From DASTPP01 sp035762175 (GTDB taxonomy: Bacteria; Myxococcota_A; Polyangia; Polyangiales; Polyangiaceae): a stretch of 64,000 nucleotides of DNA. Position 1 is the stretch's first letter, and each line of letters starts with the position of its first letter. The notes beneath the pieces were generated by a model. The model searched no databases, was not told the DNA's origin, and worked only from the letters and a program-made list of their open reading frames with translations. The position numbers were made by a program, and so were the translations under genes. Positions 35,667-44,807 of this stretch are shown in pieces. The stretch is from assembly GCA_035762175.1 (NCBI GenBank), contig DASTPP010000020.1, positions 1 to 64,000 of the forward strand, given 5' to 3'.

Positions 35667-36877
35667 CTGACTCGAGTCTCGACGCTGTCCTGCGGGCGCA
35701 TGCTCCGCAGGTGATCGCCGCCGTCGTTCGCAAGTACGGCGACTTCGACGCGTCAGAAGACGCGGTGCAGGAAGCCCTGCTCGCGGCCGCCCAGCAGTGG
35801 CCTATCGAAGGCCTGCCGGACAACCCGCGCGCGTGGCTGGTCACGGTCGCGTCGCGCCGCCGGATCGCCATGCTCCGCAGCGATTCGGCGCGCCGGCGGC
35901 GAGAAGAAGCCGTTGCTGTGCTCGCGCCGGTCGACACCGAACCCGCATCCGCAGCCGACGACACCCTCACGCTTTTCCTGCTCTGCTGCCACCCCGCGCT
36001 CACCAGGCAATCGCAGGTGGCCTTGACGCTACGCGCGGTCGGCGGGCTGACCACGGCCGAGATCGCCCGGGCATTCCTTGTTCCCGAACCAACAATCGCC
36101 CAGCGGATCAGCCGAGCCAAGCAGCGGATCAAAGCCACCGGCGCGGCGTTCAGCCTGCCGTTGGACAAGGAACGCCCTGCCCGCCTCGCCGCGGTCCTAG
36201 AAGTGCTTTACCTCATCTTCAACGAGGGTTACACGGCCACATCCGGGCCTGACCTGCACCGCGTCGAGCTCACGACCGAAGCCATCCGGCTCGCTCGGCA
36301 GCTTCGCCAGCAGCTACCAAACGACGGGGAGGTGACCGGGCTTCTTTCCCTCATGCTCCTGACCGATGCTCGCCGCCCTGCCCGACTACGGGCCGATGGC
36401 GCCCTGATACCGCTGCCGGAGCAGGATCGAAGCCTCTGGGACGGCGATGCAATAACCGAAGGACTGTCGCTCGTCGCACACGCCTTGGCGTCCGCGCCGA
36501 TCGGCCCGTACCAACTACAGGCCGCCATCGCTGCGGTCCACGATGAAGCAACCCGCGCCGAGGACACCGACTGGCCGCAGATCCTCGCCCTGTACGACCA
36601 CCTGCGGGCGCTCGCGCCCGGGCCGATGGTGACGCTCAACCGCATCGTGGCCCTGGCGATGGTGCGCGGACCACAGGCGGGGCTGGCGGAGCTGGATCAG
36701 GCCGCCGCCGAGCCTGGGCTCGCTGATCACCACCGGGTCGACGCGGTGCGCGCTCACCTGCTCGATCGTGCAGGCGACCGGGCCGGCGCCCGCCGCTGCT
36801 ACGAATCGGCCGCCCGCCGAACCCTGAGCGTTCCCGAACAGCGTTATCTCCAGGCCCGGGCCGCTCTGCTCCGGTGA
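35663..36877 (+). CDS. ECF42-type sigma factor with C-terminal TPR-like extension
   Basis: The 404-residue protein has sigma region 2 (LRAHAPQVIAAVVRKYGDFD, ASEDAVQEALLAAAQQWP, PRAWLVTVASRRRIAMLR) and region 4 (VALTLRAVGGLTTAEIARAF, PEPTIAQRISRAKQRIK). A helical extension of about 220 residues follows (YLIFNEGYTATSGPDLHRVE, QAAIAAVHDEATRAEDTDWP). This is the ECF42 architecture, in which the C-terminal domain rather than an anti-sigma factor is needed for activity. Start is the GTG at 35663 inside the DGPF gene stop. The gene following (amidohydrolase operon) may or may not be a target. Confidence 0.93.
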   Translation: MTDSSLDAVLRAHAPQVIAAVVRKYGDFDASEDAVQEALLAAAQQWPIEGLPDNPRAWLVTVASRRRIAMLRSDSARRRREEAVAVLAPVDTEPASAADDTLTLFLLCCHPALTRQSQVALTLRAVGGLTTAEIARAFLVPEPTIAQRISRAKQRIKATGAAFSLPLDKERPARLAAVLEVLYLIFNEGYTATSGPDLHRVELTTEAIRLARQLRQQLPNDGEVTGLLSLMLLTDARRPARLRADGALIPLPEQDRSLWDGDAITEGLSLVAHALASAPIGPYQLQAAIAAVHDEATRAEDTDWPQILALYDHLRALAPGPMVTLNRIVALAMVRGPQAGLAELDQAAAEPGLADHHRVDAVRAHLLDRAGDRAGARRCYESAARRTLSVPEQRYLQARAALLR

Positions 36878-37106
36878 CGGCGCGTCTGCCGCACGCACGC
36901 AAGCAAGGCTCGACGTGCAGTCACGTTGTCGAACAGGCCAATATAACTAAACGCGTCACGATTTAGCCGCGAGGTCTGTCCAATCTGACTAATCCTTGTG
37001 TAGTGTCACTGACCTACCAGACTCAGCGCTTTTGCGGTGGGTCGGCGTGGCGGGAGGGCATCGGAGCCATGGGTCACGGTCGGCGCGGCACGGTCGGGGC
37101 GGTCAG

Positions 37107-38417
37107 ATGACGAGGACCCTGATCAAGGGTGGCTGCGTCCTCTCCATGAACCCCCGGATCGGCAACCACCACACGGCCGACGTCCTGATCGATGGGGACT
37201 CCATCGTGGAAATCGGTCAAGGCATCAGCGCCAGGGACGCCGAAGTGATCGATGCCCGCAACACCATCGTGATGCCCGGCTTCGTCGATACCCATCGGCG
37301 TGCCGCGGACTCGCTGTTCCGTGGCAGCGGCGAGCCGGTCGGCACATCCGACGCCTTGTCACTGCGCACGGCCGACGACGTCTACGCAGCCACCCTGGTC
37401 GGCCTGCTCAGTGCCGTCGAGGCAGGAATCACCACGGTCGTCGACGGGGGTGAGTTCGGCTCCAGTGGCGGCGGCCACGCTGACGCCGCTCTCGCCGCGC
37501 ATGCCGAAGCCAGACTGCGCACGATCTACGTCCACGCCTGCTCCGCCGACGAGGAGAGCGCCGCTCGGTGGCAGCCCGAACTCCGTCGGCTCGCCACGAC
37601 GGCCCGTGATCCCCTGACCGGGCTCGCGGCCGGGCCACGGGAGCCGGGGGTTGACGACCCTGACCGGGCGGCCCGTGACTGGACCCTCGCTCGCGAACTC
37701 GGGCTGCGCATCCACACCAGCGCCGGGACGAGCCGCTCGGCTGCGGGCGTAATGTCCGGCCTGGCCGGCCGCCGGCTCCTGGGCGCCGACGTCACGCTGG
37801 TGCACTGCTCCTACCTCGATGACGCGGACCTCGACGCCGTCGTGGCGGCGGGCACGTCGATATCGCTCACCCCCTCGAGCGATATGGCCGGCGGCCTGCC
37901 GCCGCCGCCTGTCCAGCGATTTATCGACCGCGGCATCCGGATGGGGCTGGGGGTCGACTCCGAACGGCTCGCACCAGGCGACATGTTCGCCCAGATCAGA
38001 GCCGTGATCTCAGTTCAGCACGCGACGTACTTCGACCTCAAGCTGGCCGGCAAGGCGGGGCTGCCCAGGCTGCTCACCACTCGTGATGTGATCCGGTACG
38101 GGTGCATCGATGGCGCGGCCGTGGTGGGTCTCGGTGACGTGACGGGTTCCCTCGAGCCGGGCAAGCAGGCCGACATCGTCGTGCTGCGCACAGACCGGCC
38201 CAACGTCTTCCCCATCAACGATCCGATTGGCGCCGTCGTCTGGGGCATGGACACCTCCAACGTCGACTGGGTGCTGGTGGCCGGCCGCCCGATGGTGCGC
38301 AACGGCGAGCTCGACGCCGACCTCGACAAGGTGCGTGAGCTTGCGGTCGCGGCGCAGCGGCGAGTCGTCGCCTCCAGCGGACTTCCGGCCGCGACCAGCG
38401 CTGGGGAACAGCGATGA
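37107..38417 (+). CDS. Amidohydrolase (TRZ/ATZ-type) with altered metal motif
   Basis: The 436-residue protein is an amidohydrolase: TIVMPGFVDTHRRA at the first metal strand, IHTSAG, TLVHCSYLDD, MGLGVDSERLAPGDMFAQ, and the C-terminal composite strand SLEPGKQADIVVLR. These enzymes deaminate or dechlorinate ring amines. The usual HxH ligand pair reads His-Arg-Arg here (CAT CGG CGT at 37293-37301). A single base change from CAT to CGT would explain it. It may be inactive, may use another ligand, or may be a base error. The longer frame from 36996 is not supported. It overlaps the permease gene by 4 nt. Confidence 0.86.
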   Translation: MTRTLIKGGCVLSMNPRIGNHHTADVLIDGDSIVEIGQGISARDAEVIDARNTIVMPGFVDTHRRAADSLFRGSGEPVGTSDALSLRTADDVYAATLVGLLSAVEAGITTVVDGGEFGSSGGGHADAALAAHAEARLRTIYVHACSADEESAARWQPELRRLATTARDPLTGLAAGPREPGVDDPDRAARDWTLARELGLRIHTSAGTSRSAAGVMSGLAGRRLLGADVTLVHCSYLDDADLDAVVAAGTSISLTPSSDMAGGLPPPPVQRFIDRGIRMGLGVDSERLAPGDMFAQIRAVISVQHATYFDLKLAGKAGLPRLLTTRDVIRYGCIDGAAVVGLGDVTGSLEPGKQADIVVLRTDRPNVFPINDPIGAVVWGMDTSNVDWVLVAGRPMVRNGELDADLDKVRELAVAAQRRVVASSGLPAATSAGEQR

Positions 38418-39460
38418 GCTCGTCCCGCCCCGTCCCGTCGGCCATCACCGCGCTGGTGGTCGGTTCCCGGTACCTGCCGGTGTATATCGCTCTCGTACTC
38501 TTGGCCATCGTGGCCGCCATCTGGGCGCCCGCGACGCTCAGCCAGGCCGGCCTGTCGGCCATCGCCCCCTTCGGGACGTTCCTGGCCATCGCCGCGCTCG
38601 GCCAAATGTTGGTGATCATGACCGGCGGCATCGACCTCAGCACGCCGGGCACCCTCCTGCTCGGCGCACTGATCACGGTGGGCGTCGGCCAGCTCTCTGA
38701 CGAGCGCATCTGGCTCGCGTACCTGACGGCAATCGGGGTCGCAGCATTGATCGGACTGGTCAACGGGTTCCTGATCGGCGCTCTGAACCTCAACCCACTG
38801 ATCGTGACGCTGGCGGTGGGCCAGATCGTGATCGGCATCGCCAACCGCTACTACACGAGTTTCGCCATCCAATCCCCCGTGCCGCCGGGCCTCTCCACGT
38901 GGACGACGACCCGTTTTCTGGGCGTCACCCGGATCTTCTGGATCGGCCTCGCGATCATGTTCGCGCTGGTACTCATCTTCCGGTTCACCACGATCGGCCG
39001 GCGGTTCCAGGTCGTTGGCGCCAATCCGGCGGCCGCAACCGTAGTCGGGCTCCGGGTGAACGTGAACCAGGTATCGGCGTACGTCGTTGCCGCTGTCCTC
39101 TACGCCACGGCCGGAGTCCTGCTCGCCGCGTACCTGCGGAGCCCGGGCGTCACGATCAGCTCACCCTACCTGCTGGGACCAATTGCGGCTGTGGTCATCG
39201 GCGGCGCGTCGCTGACCGGCGGGCTGGCCAGTCCGGTGTCGACCTGGGCGGCGGCCTTCTTCCTCGCCGGCCTCAACCAGATGATGCGGGTCATGGGCCT
39301 GCCAACGGCCCTCCAGTTCATCGTGTTCGGGCTGGTCATCATCGGCGGAATGTTGGTCTCCGGCGACCGGATCATCAAGGGCGTCGAGCGGGTGATCCGC
39401 AACCGATCAGGGCCCGTCCGGCGCGGAGAGGCTGCCGCGATCAGCGGCGGCGAACCATGA
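38414..39460 (+). CDS. Ribose-type ABC transporter permease
   Basis: The 348-residue protein has about ten membrane helices and the RbsC/BPD_transp_2 landmarks. The region GQMLVIMTGGIDLSTPGTLL corresponds to the MxGGIDLS motif. Others are NGFLIGALNLNPLIVTLAVG and NPAAATVVGLRVNVNQVSAY (EAA-like loop that contacts the ATPase). It forms the channel of an importer with the binding protein at 39526 and the ATPase at 40859. Linkage to the amidohydrolase suggests a nucleobase- or purine-like substrate rather than a sugar; that is inference. Confidence 0.93.
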   Translation: MSSSRPVPSAITALVVGSRYLPVYIALVLLAIVAAIWAPATLSQAGLSAIAPFGTFLAIAALGQMLVIMTGGIDLSTPGTLLLGALITVGVGQLSDERIWLAYLTAIGVAALIGLVNGFLIGALNLNPLIVTLAVGQIVIGIANRYYTSFAIQSPVPPGLSTWTTTRFLGVTRIFWIGLAIMFALVLIFRFTTIGRRFQVVGANPAAATVVGLRVNVNQVSAYVVAAVLYATAGVLLAAYLRSPGVTISSPYLLGPIAAVVIGGASLTGGLASPVSTWAAAFFLAGLNQMMRVMGLPTALQFIVFGLVIIGGMLVSGDRIIKGVERVIRNRSGPVRRGEAAAISGGEP

Positions 39461-39525
39461 CAATCCGATCGTCGACGATACGTAACCACCGCCATATGAC
39501 AAACCACTCGGAAAGGAGGAGGACG

Positions 39526-40830
39526 ATGGACAAGCCACGATTGGCCGCCGCCGTGGCCGGCTTGGCGCTGGTGCTCGCCGCCTGCGGCGATACCGGCGAG
39601 TTGGCGGACCAAGAGGAAACCGCCGAGTCCGCTGCGGAGCCCACAACGGAGGACGACCAGACCCCTGCAGCGGAGGGCGTCGAAGCGTACGGCGAGAGCA
39701 CGGACGCCGACCCTGCACTGATCGAAAAGGCGCTAGGTCCGGTGACCGATGTCCCCGATATCGTGCTGGCCGCGATCGCCCGGGCGGAGCAGGACCTGGA
39801 CGATGCCACCATCGCCAAGGCGATGGAGTGCTTCAACGCCGTCGAGTGCGACACCGGGACCGGCGGCGACGTGATCATGGGCTACGCCGACGGCGGTGGA
39901 CTCAACGTGTGGCGGCAAGTGACCCGTATGGAGGCCATCCTCCAAGCGCTCACCTATCCCGAGATCGGGACGATGGTCTTCCGGGACGCCCAATGGTCCG
40001 AGGACCCGGCCGTGCCAGCCGGCGACATCAGGTACATGATCGAGCGAGGCGTCACCTTCATCATCGGCTACCCCGACTGGGGTGTGGCGCTCGCTGACGC
40101 AATTCGCGAGGCCGAAGCTGCCGGCATCCCGTACGCGCCGTACTCGGCGGGATGGGTCGGCTTACCCGGCGAGGACGGTGCGCTCGTCCCCGGCGAGGAC
40201 TACCTCACGATCGTCGGCGAGGACCTGTGCGCGCTCGGCGAGAGCTTCGCCGAGATCATTAACAGTGAGGTCGGCTCCGGCACCATCGGGATCATGGGCG
40301 GGACGCCAGGAAACGCCCTGTCGGCGGGCTGGCAGCAGTGCGAAGTGCCCGCCCTGAACGACGGCATCGAGCTGGTTAGCGAGCCGGCGGACACCTACTG
40401 GGTCAACGACATCGCCCTGCAGACGGTCACTGGATGGCTATCTACCAACCCGGACATCAAGGGCTACAGCTACGAATACGCCGATGGGCTCTACACCGCA
40501 CTCGACGCCTACGAGCAGCTAGGTGTACCGCTGGACGACATGGTGATCACCGTTCGCACCGACGAGCAGACGTTGTTCTGCGACTGGGTGGAGAGGGACA
40601 ACCCGAATTACAAGATCTACTTCTCAGCTGGCGGCAACTTCCAGTCCCGGGTGGCCGTCACAGCTCAGATGATGAATCTCAAGGGCGCCGACATCCCCGC
40701 GGAGATCGTCGTCCCCCACGTCATGCGGGAGGTCAGCGCTGACGATTGCAACCCTGACCGGGTGACGCCCACCGTGTCCAACACTTCGCTGGTGCCGGAC
40801 GACGTGCTCGCCCAGATGTACTCCAGCTGA
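39526..40830 (+). CDS. ABC transporter substrate-binding lipoprotein
   Basis: The 434-residue protein has a lipoprotein signal (MDKPRLAAAVAGLALVLAAC), an acidic linker to residue 55, then a type-1 periplasmic-binding-protein fold: VTFIIGYPDWGVALADAIRE, AAGIPYAPYSAGWVG, GTIGIMGGTPGNALSAGWQQ, NPDIKGYSYEYADGLYTALD. It resembles the ribose/autoinducer-type binding proteins but is not one I can name by ligand. AAGGAGGAGG precedes the ATG by about 6 bases. It lies between permease and ATPase genes of the same operon. Confidence 0.92.
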   Translation: MDKPRLAAAVAGLALVLAACGDTGELADQEETAESAAEPTTEDDQTPAAEGVEAYGESTDADPALIEKALGPVTDVPDIVLAAIARAEQDLDDATIAKAMECFNAVECDTGTGGDVIMGYADGGGLNVWRQVTRMEAILQALTYPEIGTMVFRDAQWSEDPAVPAGDIRYMIERGVTFIIGYPDWGVALADAIREAEAAGIPYAPYSAGWVGLPGEDGALVPGEDYLTIVGEDLCALGESFAEIINSEVGSGTIGIMGGTPGNALSAGWQQCEVPALNDGIELVSEPADTYWVNDIALQTVTGWLSTNPDIKGYSYEYADGLYTALDAYEQLGVPLDDMVITVRTDEQTLFCDWVERDNPNYKIYFSAGGNFQSRVAVTAQMMNLKGADIPAEIVVPHVMREVSADDCNPDRVTPTVSNTSLVPDDVLAQMYSS

Positions 40831-40858
40831 TTGACACGGCATTCCCGTAGGAGGGTCG

Positions 40859-42172
40859 ATGACCGGAGACGTCGTCCTCGAGCTGACCGGCGTGTCCCGG
40901 CAGTTCGGGGCGGTCCGGGCGCTCACCGACGTGAGCTTCGACTGTCGCGCCGGCGAGGTCCATGCGCTCGTGGGCGAGAACGGCTCTGGTAAGTCGACCC
41001 TCCTCGGGATCGCCAGCGGGTTCGTCGAACCTGACGCGGGCACCATCCGCATCAGCGGCAAGCCGCTGCGCACGGATTCGCCTGCCGTGGCCCGCAAGCT
41101 GGGCCTGGCCATGGCCTACCAGGACACGTCGCTGATCCTGGCTCAACCGGTCAAGAACAACCTCTACCTTGCGGCATCCCCCGACCAACGTCCCCCGTTT
41201 TGGCGGCGCAAGCGCTGGGCCCGGCGCGTCCTAGCCGAGCTCGACCTTGATCTCGAACTTTTTCCGGACGCCCTCGCCGGCGCGCTGACCCTCGCCCAGC
41301 GGCAGTTGTTCGAGGTGGCCAAGGCGCTCGTCGCCAACCCTCGCGTGCTGCTCCTCGATGAGCCGACCACTGCGCTCGGACCGGACGAGGTTGACGCGCT
41401 GCACCGCGCCGTCCTCGCCTGCAAACGGCGTGGCGTGGGTGTCGTGTATGTGAGCCACCGCCTGCCCGAAGTCCTCGAGATCGCGGACCGGATCACCGTC
41501 CTGCGCGACGGCCGCGACCGCGGCACCTTGGACGCGCGGTCGACCAGTGAGCCGGCGCTCGTGGAGCTGATCGTGGGCCGCCCGTTCGAGGCCGCCTTCC
41601 CCGCCGCGGCGGCGCCGGCGGCCGAGCGCGAGGAGGTGCTGGTCGTGGACGGCCTGCAGGGCCAGTCGTTCGGCCCGGTCAGCTTCACCCTCGAGCGCGG
41701 GGAGGTGGTCGGGATCGCCGGCGCGGAAGGGAACGGCCAGCCGCAGCTGTTCGACTGCCTCGCCGGGCGGACGCCGCCCAGGGCGGGGCGCGTCGTCTGC
41801 AGGGGCAAGGAGCTGACCCTCGTCTCGGTCCACGAGGCGCTGCGGGCAGGCATCATGCTGCTGCCCGGCGACCGCAAGCAGGAAGCGCTGATGCCGGTGC
41901 TCGGCGTCCGAGTCAACTCGACCATCCAGTCGCTGCGCCGGTTCAGCTTCTTCGGCTTGCTGCGAAGACGTGCTGAGCGGCGCCAGGTCAACGAGCTCGT
42001 CGACCGCCTGGACATCCACACCCCATCGCTGGAACAGCCGGTCGGCTTCCTCTCCGGCGGCAACCAGCAGAAGGTCTCGGTGTCGCGGACGTTCCTGCGC
42101 GAGCCGCCCGTCATCCTCGCTTACGAGCCGACTCAGGGCGTTGACGTCGGCTCCCGATTCGACATCTACCGC
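40859..42172 (+). CDS. Sugar-type ABC transporter ATPase, C-terminus lost at a chimeric join
   Basis: This is a tandem ATPase of RbsA type. Domain 1 has Walker A GENGSGKST (39-47), signature LTLAQRQLFEVAKAL, Walker B VLLLDEPT and switch His in VSHRLPEV. Domain 2 has a degenerate Walker A (GAEGNGQPQLFDCLAG) and signature FLSGGNQQKVSVSRTFL, followed by ILAYEPTQGVDVGSRFDIYR. The last 60 or so residues expected for the family (switch His, C-terminal strands) are missing. The open frame continues instead into CstA from about 42173. The true gene is therefore partial at its 3' end; the end given is approximate. Confidence 0.88.
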
Positions 42173-42200
42173 GTGCGGGGCGGCTCGGACCGGGGGGTGC
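42170..42200. other. Chimeric junction between two unrelated genomes
   Basis: Immediately after FDIYR of the ABC ATPase the same frame reads VRGGSDRGVREATVGGVVLL, which is the cytoplasmic loop and next helix of CstA. Base composition, codon use and gene content change from actinomycetal to myxobacterial here and do not change back. The exact base cannot be fixed without homologous sequences. Confidence 0.85.
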
Positions 42201-43747
42201 GCGAGGCCACGGTGGGCGGCGTCGTGCTCTTGCTCGCCGCGCTCGTCGCCGGCAAGTTCGTGCAGGACGGCGCCCTCGGCGAGCACCTCAAGCTCTCGAA
42301 GACCGCGCTCACCCTCGCCATCGCCGCCTACGGCTTCGTCGCGAGCGTGCTGCCCGTCTGGATGCTCCTCTGCCCCCGCGACTACCTCTCGAGCTACCTC
42401 AAGATCGGCACCATCTTGCTGCTCGTCGCCGGCATCGTCCTCGTCAACCCCGAGGTCAAGATGCCGCTGCTCACCGAGGTCGGGCCCAAGTCGGTCGAGG
42501 TCGCGGGCGCCACCTTCGGGCGCGTCGTGCCCGGCTCGCTCTTCCCCTTCGTGTTCATCACCATCGCCTGCGGCGCCATCAGCGGCTTCCACGCCCTCGT
42601 CGCCAGCGGCACGACGCCGAAGATGGTCGACCGCGAGCCCGACTGCCGCGCCATCGGCTACGGCGCCATGCTGATGGAGGGCCTCGTCGGCATCACCGCC
42701 CTCGTCGCCGCCTCCGTCCTGCCCCCGGCCGACTACTTCGCCATCAACACCGACCCGGCCGTCGCCCTCGTCGCCTCGCCCGCCTCGGGCGGCCGCGGCC
42801 TCGCCCGCTCGCCCGACGAGCTCGCCCGGCTCGACGCGCCCGGCGCCCTCACCGACAAAGACCGCCGGGCGCTCGGGCTCGCCGAGGGCGAGAGCGCCCG
42901 CGCGCTCGCCGACCGGCCCGGCGCCGCGCTCAAGGCCTCGGCCGTCCTGCACCTGTCGAACGGCGCGCTCGCGGCCCTCGGCTACGGCGTCGACCCGGCC
43001 GCCCCCTCGGCCGTCGCGCTCGGCGAGGCCGACTTCTTGCGCCTCGGCATCCCCGTGACCGACCTGCCCGCGCTCGCGCGCGACGCGGGCGAGGTCGTCG
43101 CCGCGCGCACCGGCGGCGCCGTCTCGCTCGCCGTCGGCATGGCGCGCGTCTTCTCGGGCCTGCCCGGCATGCGCTCGCTGCTCTCGTACTGGTACCACTT
43201 CGCCATCATGTTCGAGGCGCTCTTCGTGTTGACGACCATCGACACGGGCACGCGCATCGGGCGCTTCCTCGTGCAAGAGTTCGTCGGCCGGCGCATCCCC
43301 CGCTTCGCCGAGGCCGCCTGGCCCCCCGGCGCCGCCCTCGCCACCGCCGTCATCGTCGCCGGCTGGAGCTACTTCATTCTCACCGGCTCGATCGCGACCA
43401 TCTGGCCCATGTTCGGCATCGCCAACCAGCTGCTCGCCCTGACCGCCCTCTGCGTCGGCACGACGGTGCTCTTGCGCGAGGCCAAGAAGCCCGCCTACGC
43501 CTGGGTCACGCTCGGCCCCCTCGCCTTCCTCAGCGTCACCACCCTGAGCGCCGGCGTCCAGGCCATCGCGCAGATCTACCTGCCCATGGCGCAGAAGGAC
43601 GCGACCGCCACCGTCGGGCGGGTCAACCTCATCGTCACCGCCATCCTGCTCGTCTGCGTGGTCGCGGTGATCGTCGGCAGCGTGCGCATCTGGCTCGGCC
43701 TGCTCGGCTCGCAGCCGGCGAGCCGGCCCCTGCGCGCCGAGGGCTGA
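42173..43747 (+). CDS. cstA: Carbon starvation protein CstA, N-terminus missing
   Basis: About 524 residues of a peptide (pyruvate in E. coli) transporter of the CstA family are present. The characteristic block GAISGFHALVASGTTPKMV is followed by ETs of membrane helices and the large loop with PADYFAINTDPAVALV. The C-terminal half has YWYHFAIMFEALFVLTTIDT, GTRIGRFLVQEFVGRR and GIANQLLALTALCVGTTVLL. The E. coli protein has about 700 residues, so roughly the first 170-200 are absent, replaced by the ABC ATPase. The start given is the approximate junction, not a start codon. Confidence 0.88.
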   Translation: MRGGSDRGVREATVGGVVLLLAALVAGKFVQDGALGEHLKLSKTALTLAIAAYGFVASVLPVWMLLCPRDYLSSYLKIGTILLLVAGIVLVNPEVKMPLLTEVGPKSVEVAGATFGRVVPGSLFPFVFITIACGAISGFHALVASGTTPKMVDREPDCRAIGYGAMLMEGLVGITALVAASVLPPADYFAINTDPAVALVASPASGGRGLARSPDELARLDAPGALTDKDRRALGLAEGESARALADRPGAALKASAVLHLSNGALAALGYGVDPAAPSAVALGEADFLRLGIPVTDLPALARDAGEVVAARTGGAVSLAVGMARVFSGLPGMRSLLSYWYHFAIMFEALFVLTTIDTGTRIGRFLVQEFVGRRIPRFAEAAWPPGAALATAVIVAGWSYFILTGSIATIWPMFGIANQLLALTALCVGTTVLLREAKKPAYAWVTLGPLAFLSVTTLSAGVQAIAQIYLPMAQKDATATVGRVNLIVTAILLVCVVAVIVGSVRIWLGLLGSQPASRPLRAEG

Positions 43748-43759
43748 AGGCGGCCTCGG

Positions 43760-43781
43760 GGGCCCGCCCCCTGGCGGGCCC
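43760..43781. terminator. Hairpin after cstA
   Basis: A perfect 9-bp stem (43760-43768 GGGCCCGCC with 43773-43781 GGCGGGCCC) closes a CCCT loop 13 bases after the cstA stop. There is no T-run, so termination is probable but not certain. Confidence 0.5.
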
Positions 43782-43823
43782 GGGCGGGCCCGTGCTACGC
43801 TCGCCGGCGCGTCACGACGCCAA

Positions 43824-43897
43824 CGGGGAGTCGCACAGCCTGGTAGTGCACGAGCTTTGGGTGCTCGTTGTCGCCGGTTCGAATCCGGCCTCCCCGA
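43824..43897 (+). tRNA. tRNA-Pro (anticodon TGG)
   Basis: The cloverleaf folds fully. The acceptor CGGGGAG pairs with CTCCCCG and the discriminator is A at 43897. The D arm carries AGCCTGGTAGT, the anticodon stem CGAGC/GCTCG closes the loop TTTGGGT with anticodon TGG, and the T arm is GCCGG TTCGAAT CCGGC. The 3' CCA is not encoded (CCG follows). The first base C and the 7-bp acceptor are typical of tRNA-Pro. Confidence 0.95.
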
Positions 43898-43969
43898 CCG
43901 TACCTGCTGCACCTTAGGTTGGGCGGCCGCGCCCCGCATGGCGCGTCGGGGCGGCCGCGCCCCGGGGCC

Positions 43970-44470
43970 TCAGCCCGGGCCCGGCTCGGGCGCGTCGCCC
44001 GGGGTGGGCGTCGGGCGCACCGAGAGCACGGGGGCGCGCACGAGGCGCCGCAGGAACTCGTCGTCGACGGAGGCGCCCCGTTCGCTGAACGAGAGCACGT
44101 TGCGCTCTTCGTTGGCGTGGCGCTCGGCGAGAAAGACGATGCCCTGGCCGCGCGCGTTGTAGCCGAGCTGCACGATGGCGTTGCGGGGCCAGCGGATGTT
44201 CTCGGCGGGGGCGAAGTCGGCGGGCAAGGTGTAGAACCCCTCGGCCGGCAGGGCGACGAGGGTCTTCGCCCAGGTCGGCGAGCGGAGCGTGATGGTCGGC
44301 TCCGTCCAGTACCACTCGTTGCGGAAGTTCTGCCCGGGCCGCACCACGAAGGGCAGCCCGTCGTCGGGGCGCTGGCCGACGTAGACGAGGGCGGGGGCGG
44401 GCAGCGCGTCTTCGAGGCCGGGGTAGGGCTGGGTGGTCCGGTAGAGGCCAGGCTTCGGCAGTTGGATCAT
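43970..44470 (-). CDS. Hypothetical protein, 166 aa
   Basis: The protein reads MIQLPKPGLYRTTQPYPGLE, then LVYVGQRPDDGLPFVVRPGQ, NEWYWTEPTITL and AEGFYTLPADFAPAENI, and ends in a Pro/Gly tail. The pattern of short beta strands with Trp/Tyr clusters is consistent with a small soluble domain. I recognise no family. It lies downstream of the tRNA, convergent with it, and upstream of nothing on its own strand. The ATG at 44470 gives an N-terminus without a signal peptide, so the protein is cytoplasmic. Confidence 0.7.
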   Translation of the reverse strand: MIQLPKPGLYRTTQPYPGLEDALPAPALVYVGQRPDDGLPFVVRPGQNFRNEWYWTEPTITLRSPTWAKTLVALPAEGFYTLPADFAPAENIRWPRNAIVQLGYNARGQGIVFLAERHANEERNVLSFSERGASVDDEFLRRLVRAPVLSVRPTPTPGDAPEPGPG

Positions 44471-44807
44471 GGTGGCGAGCCGGCCCGGCGGGCCTTGGGG
44501 CGCGCGCCATCGAGCGCCCGCGCGTGGCTCGCCGACTCTCTAGCCCCGGCCGGCCCCTCTTGGCAATGGGCCCCGCCCGCCGCCCGCGCGCGCCCCGGGA
44601 AGCGGGTTGAAACGCCGCCGTTTCTTCCGCATCTTAGGGTCTCGCGGCCGGAGGGGGGCCGGGGTGCCGCGCCCGATCGCCCCGAAGGCCGGGCGCGCGC
44701 GCCGCCGTACCACCGGCGAGCGGCGTAACGTTCAACCGGGTCGAAATTATGGGCGTCAATCTGGCGGCGTGCGCCGCGCGTCGACGGGGGCAGGGGGGCT
44801 AGGGTCG

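Noticed and set aside
41580..41620. A second possible junction inside the ABC ATPase, where codon use becomes richer in GC
   Set aside because: Domain order and motifs of the second ATPase half continue without a break, so no join is needed here.
43824..43897. Integration (att) site for a mobile element at tRNA-Pro
   Set aside because: No second copy of the tRNA 3' end and no integrase gene is in the window.
41231..43939. A 902-residue minus-strand frame opposite the ABC/CstA fusion
   Set aside because: Same cause: antisense to strongly biased coding sequence. Its composition is Asp/Glu/Arg/Gly-rich with no motif.
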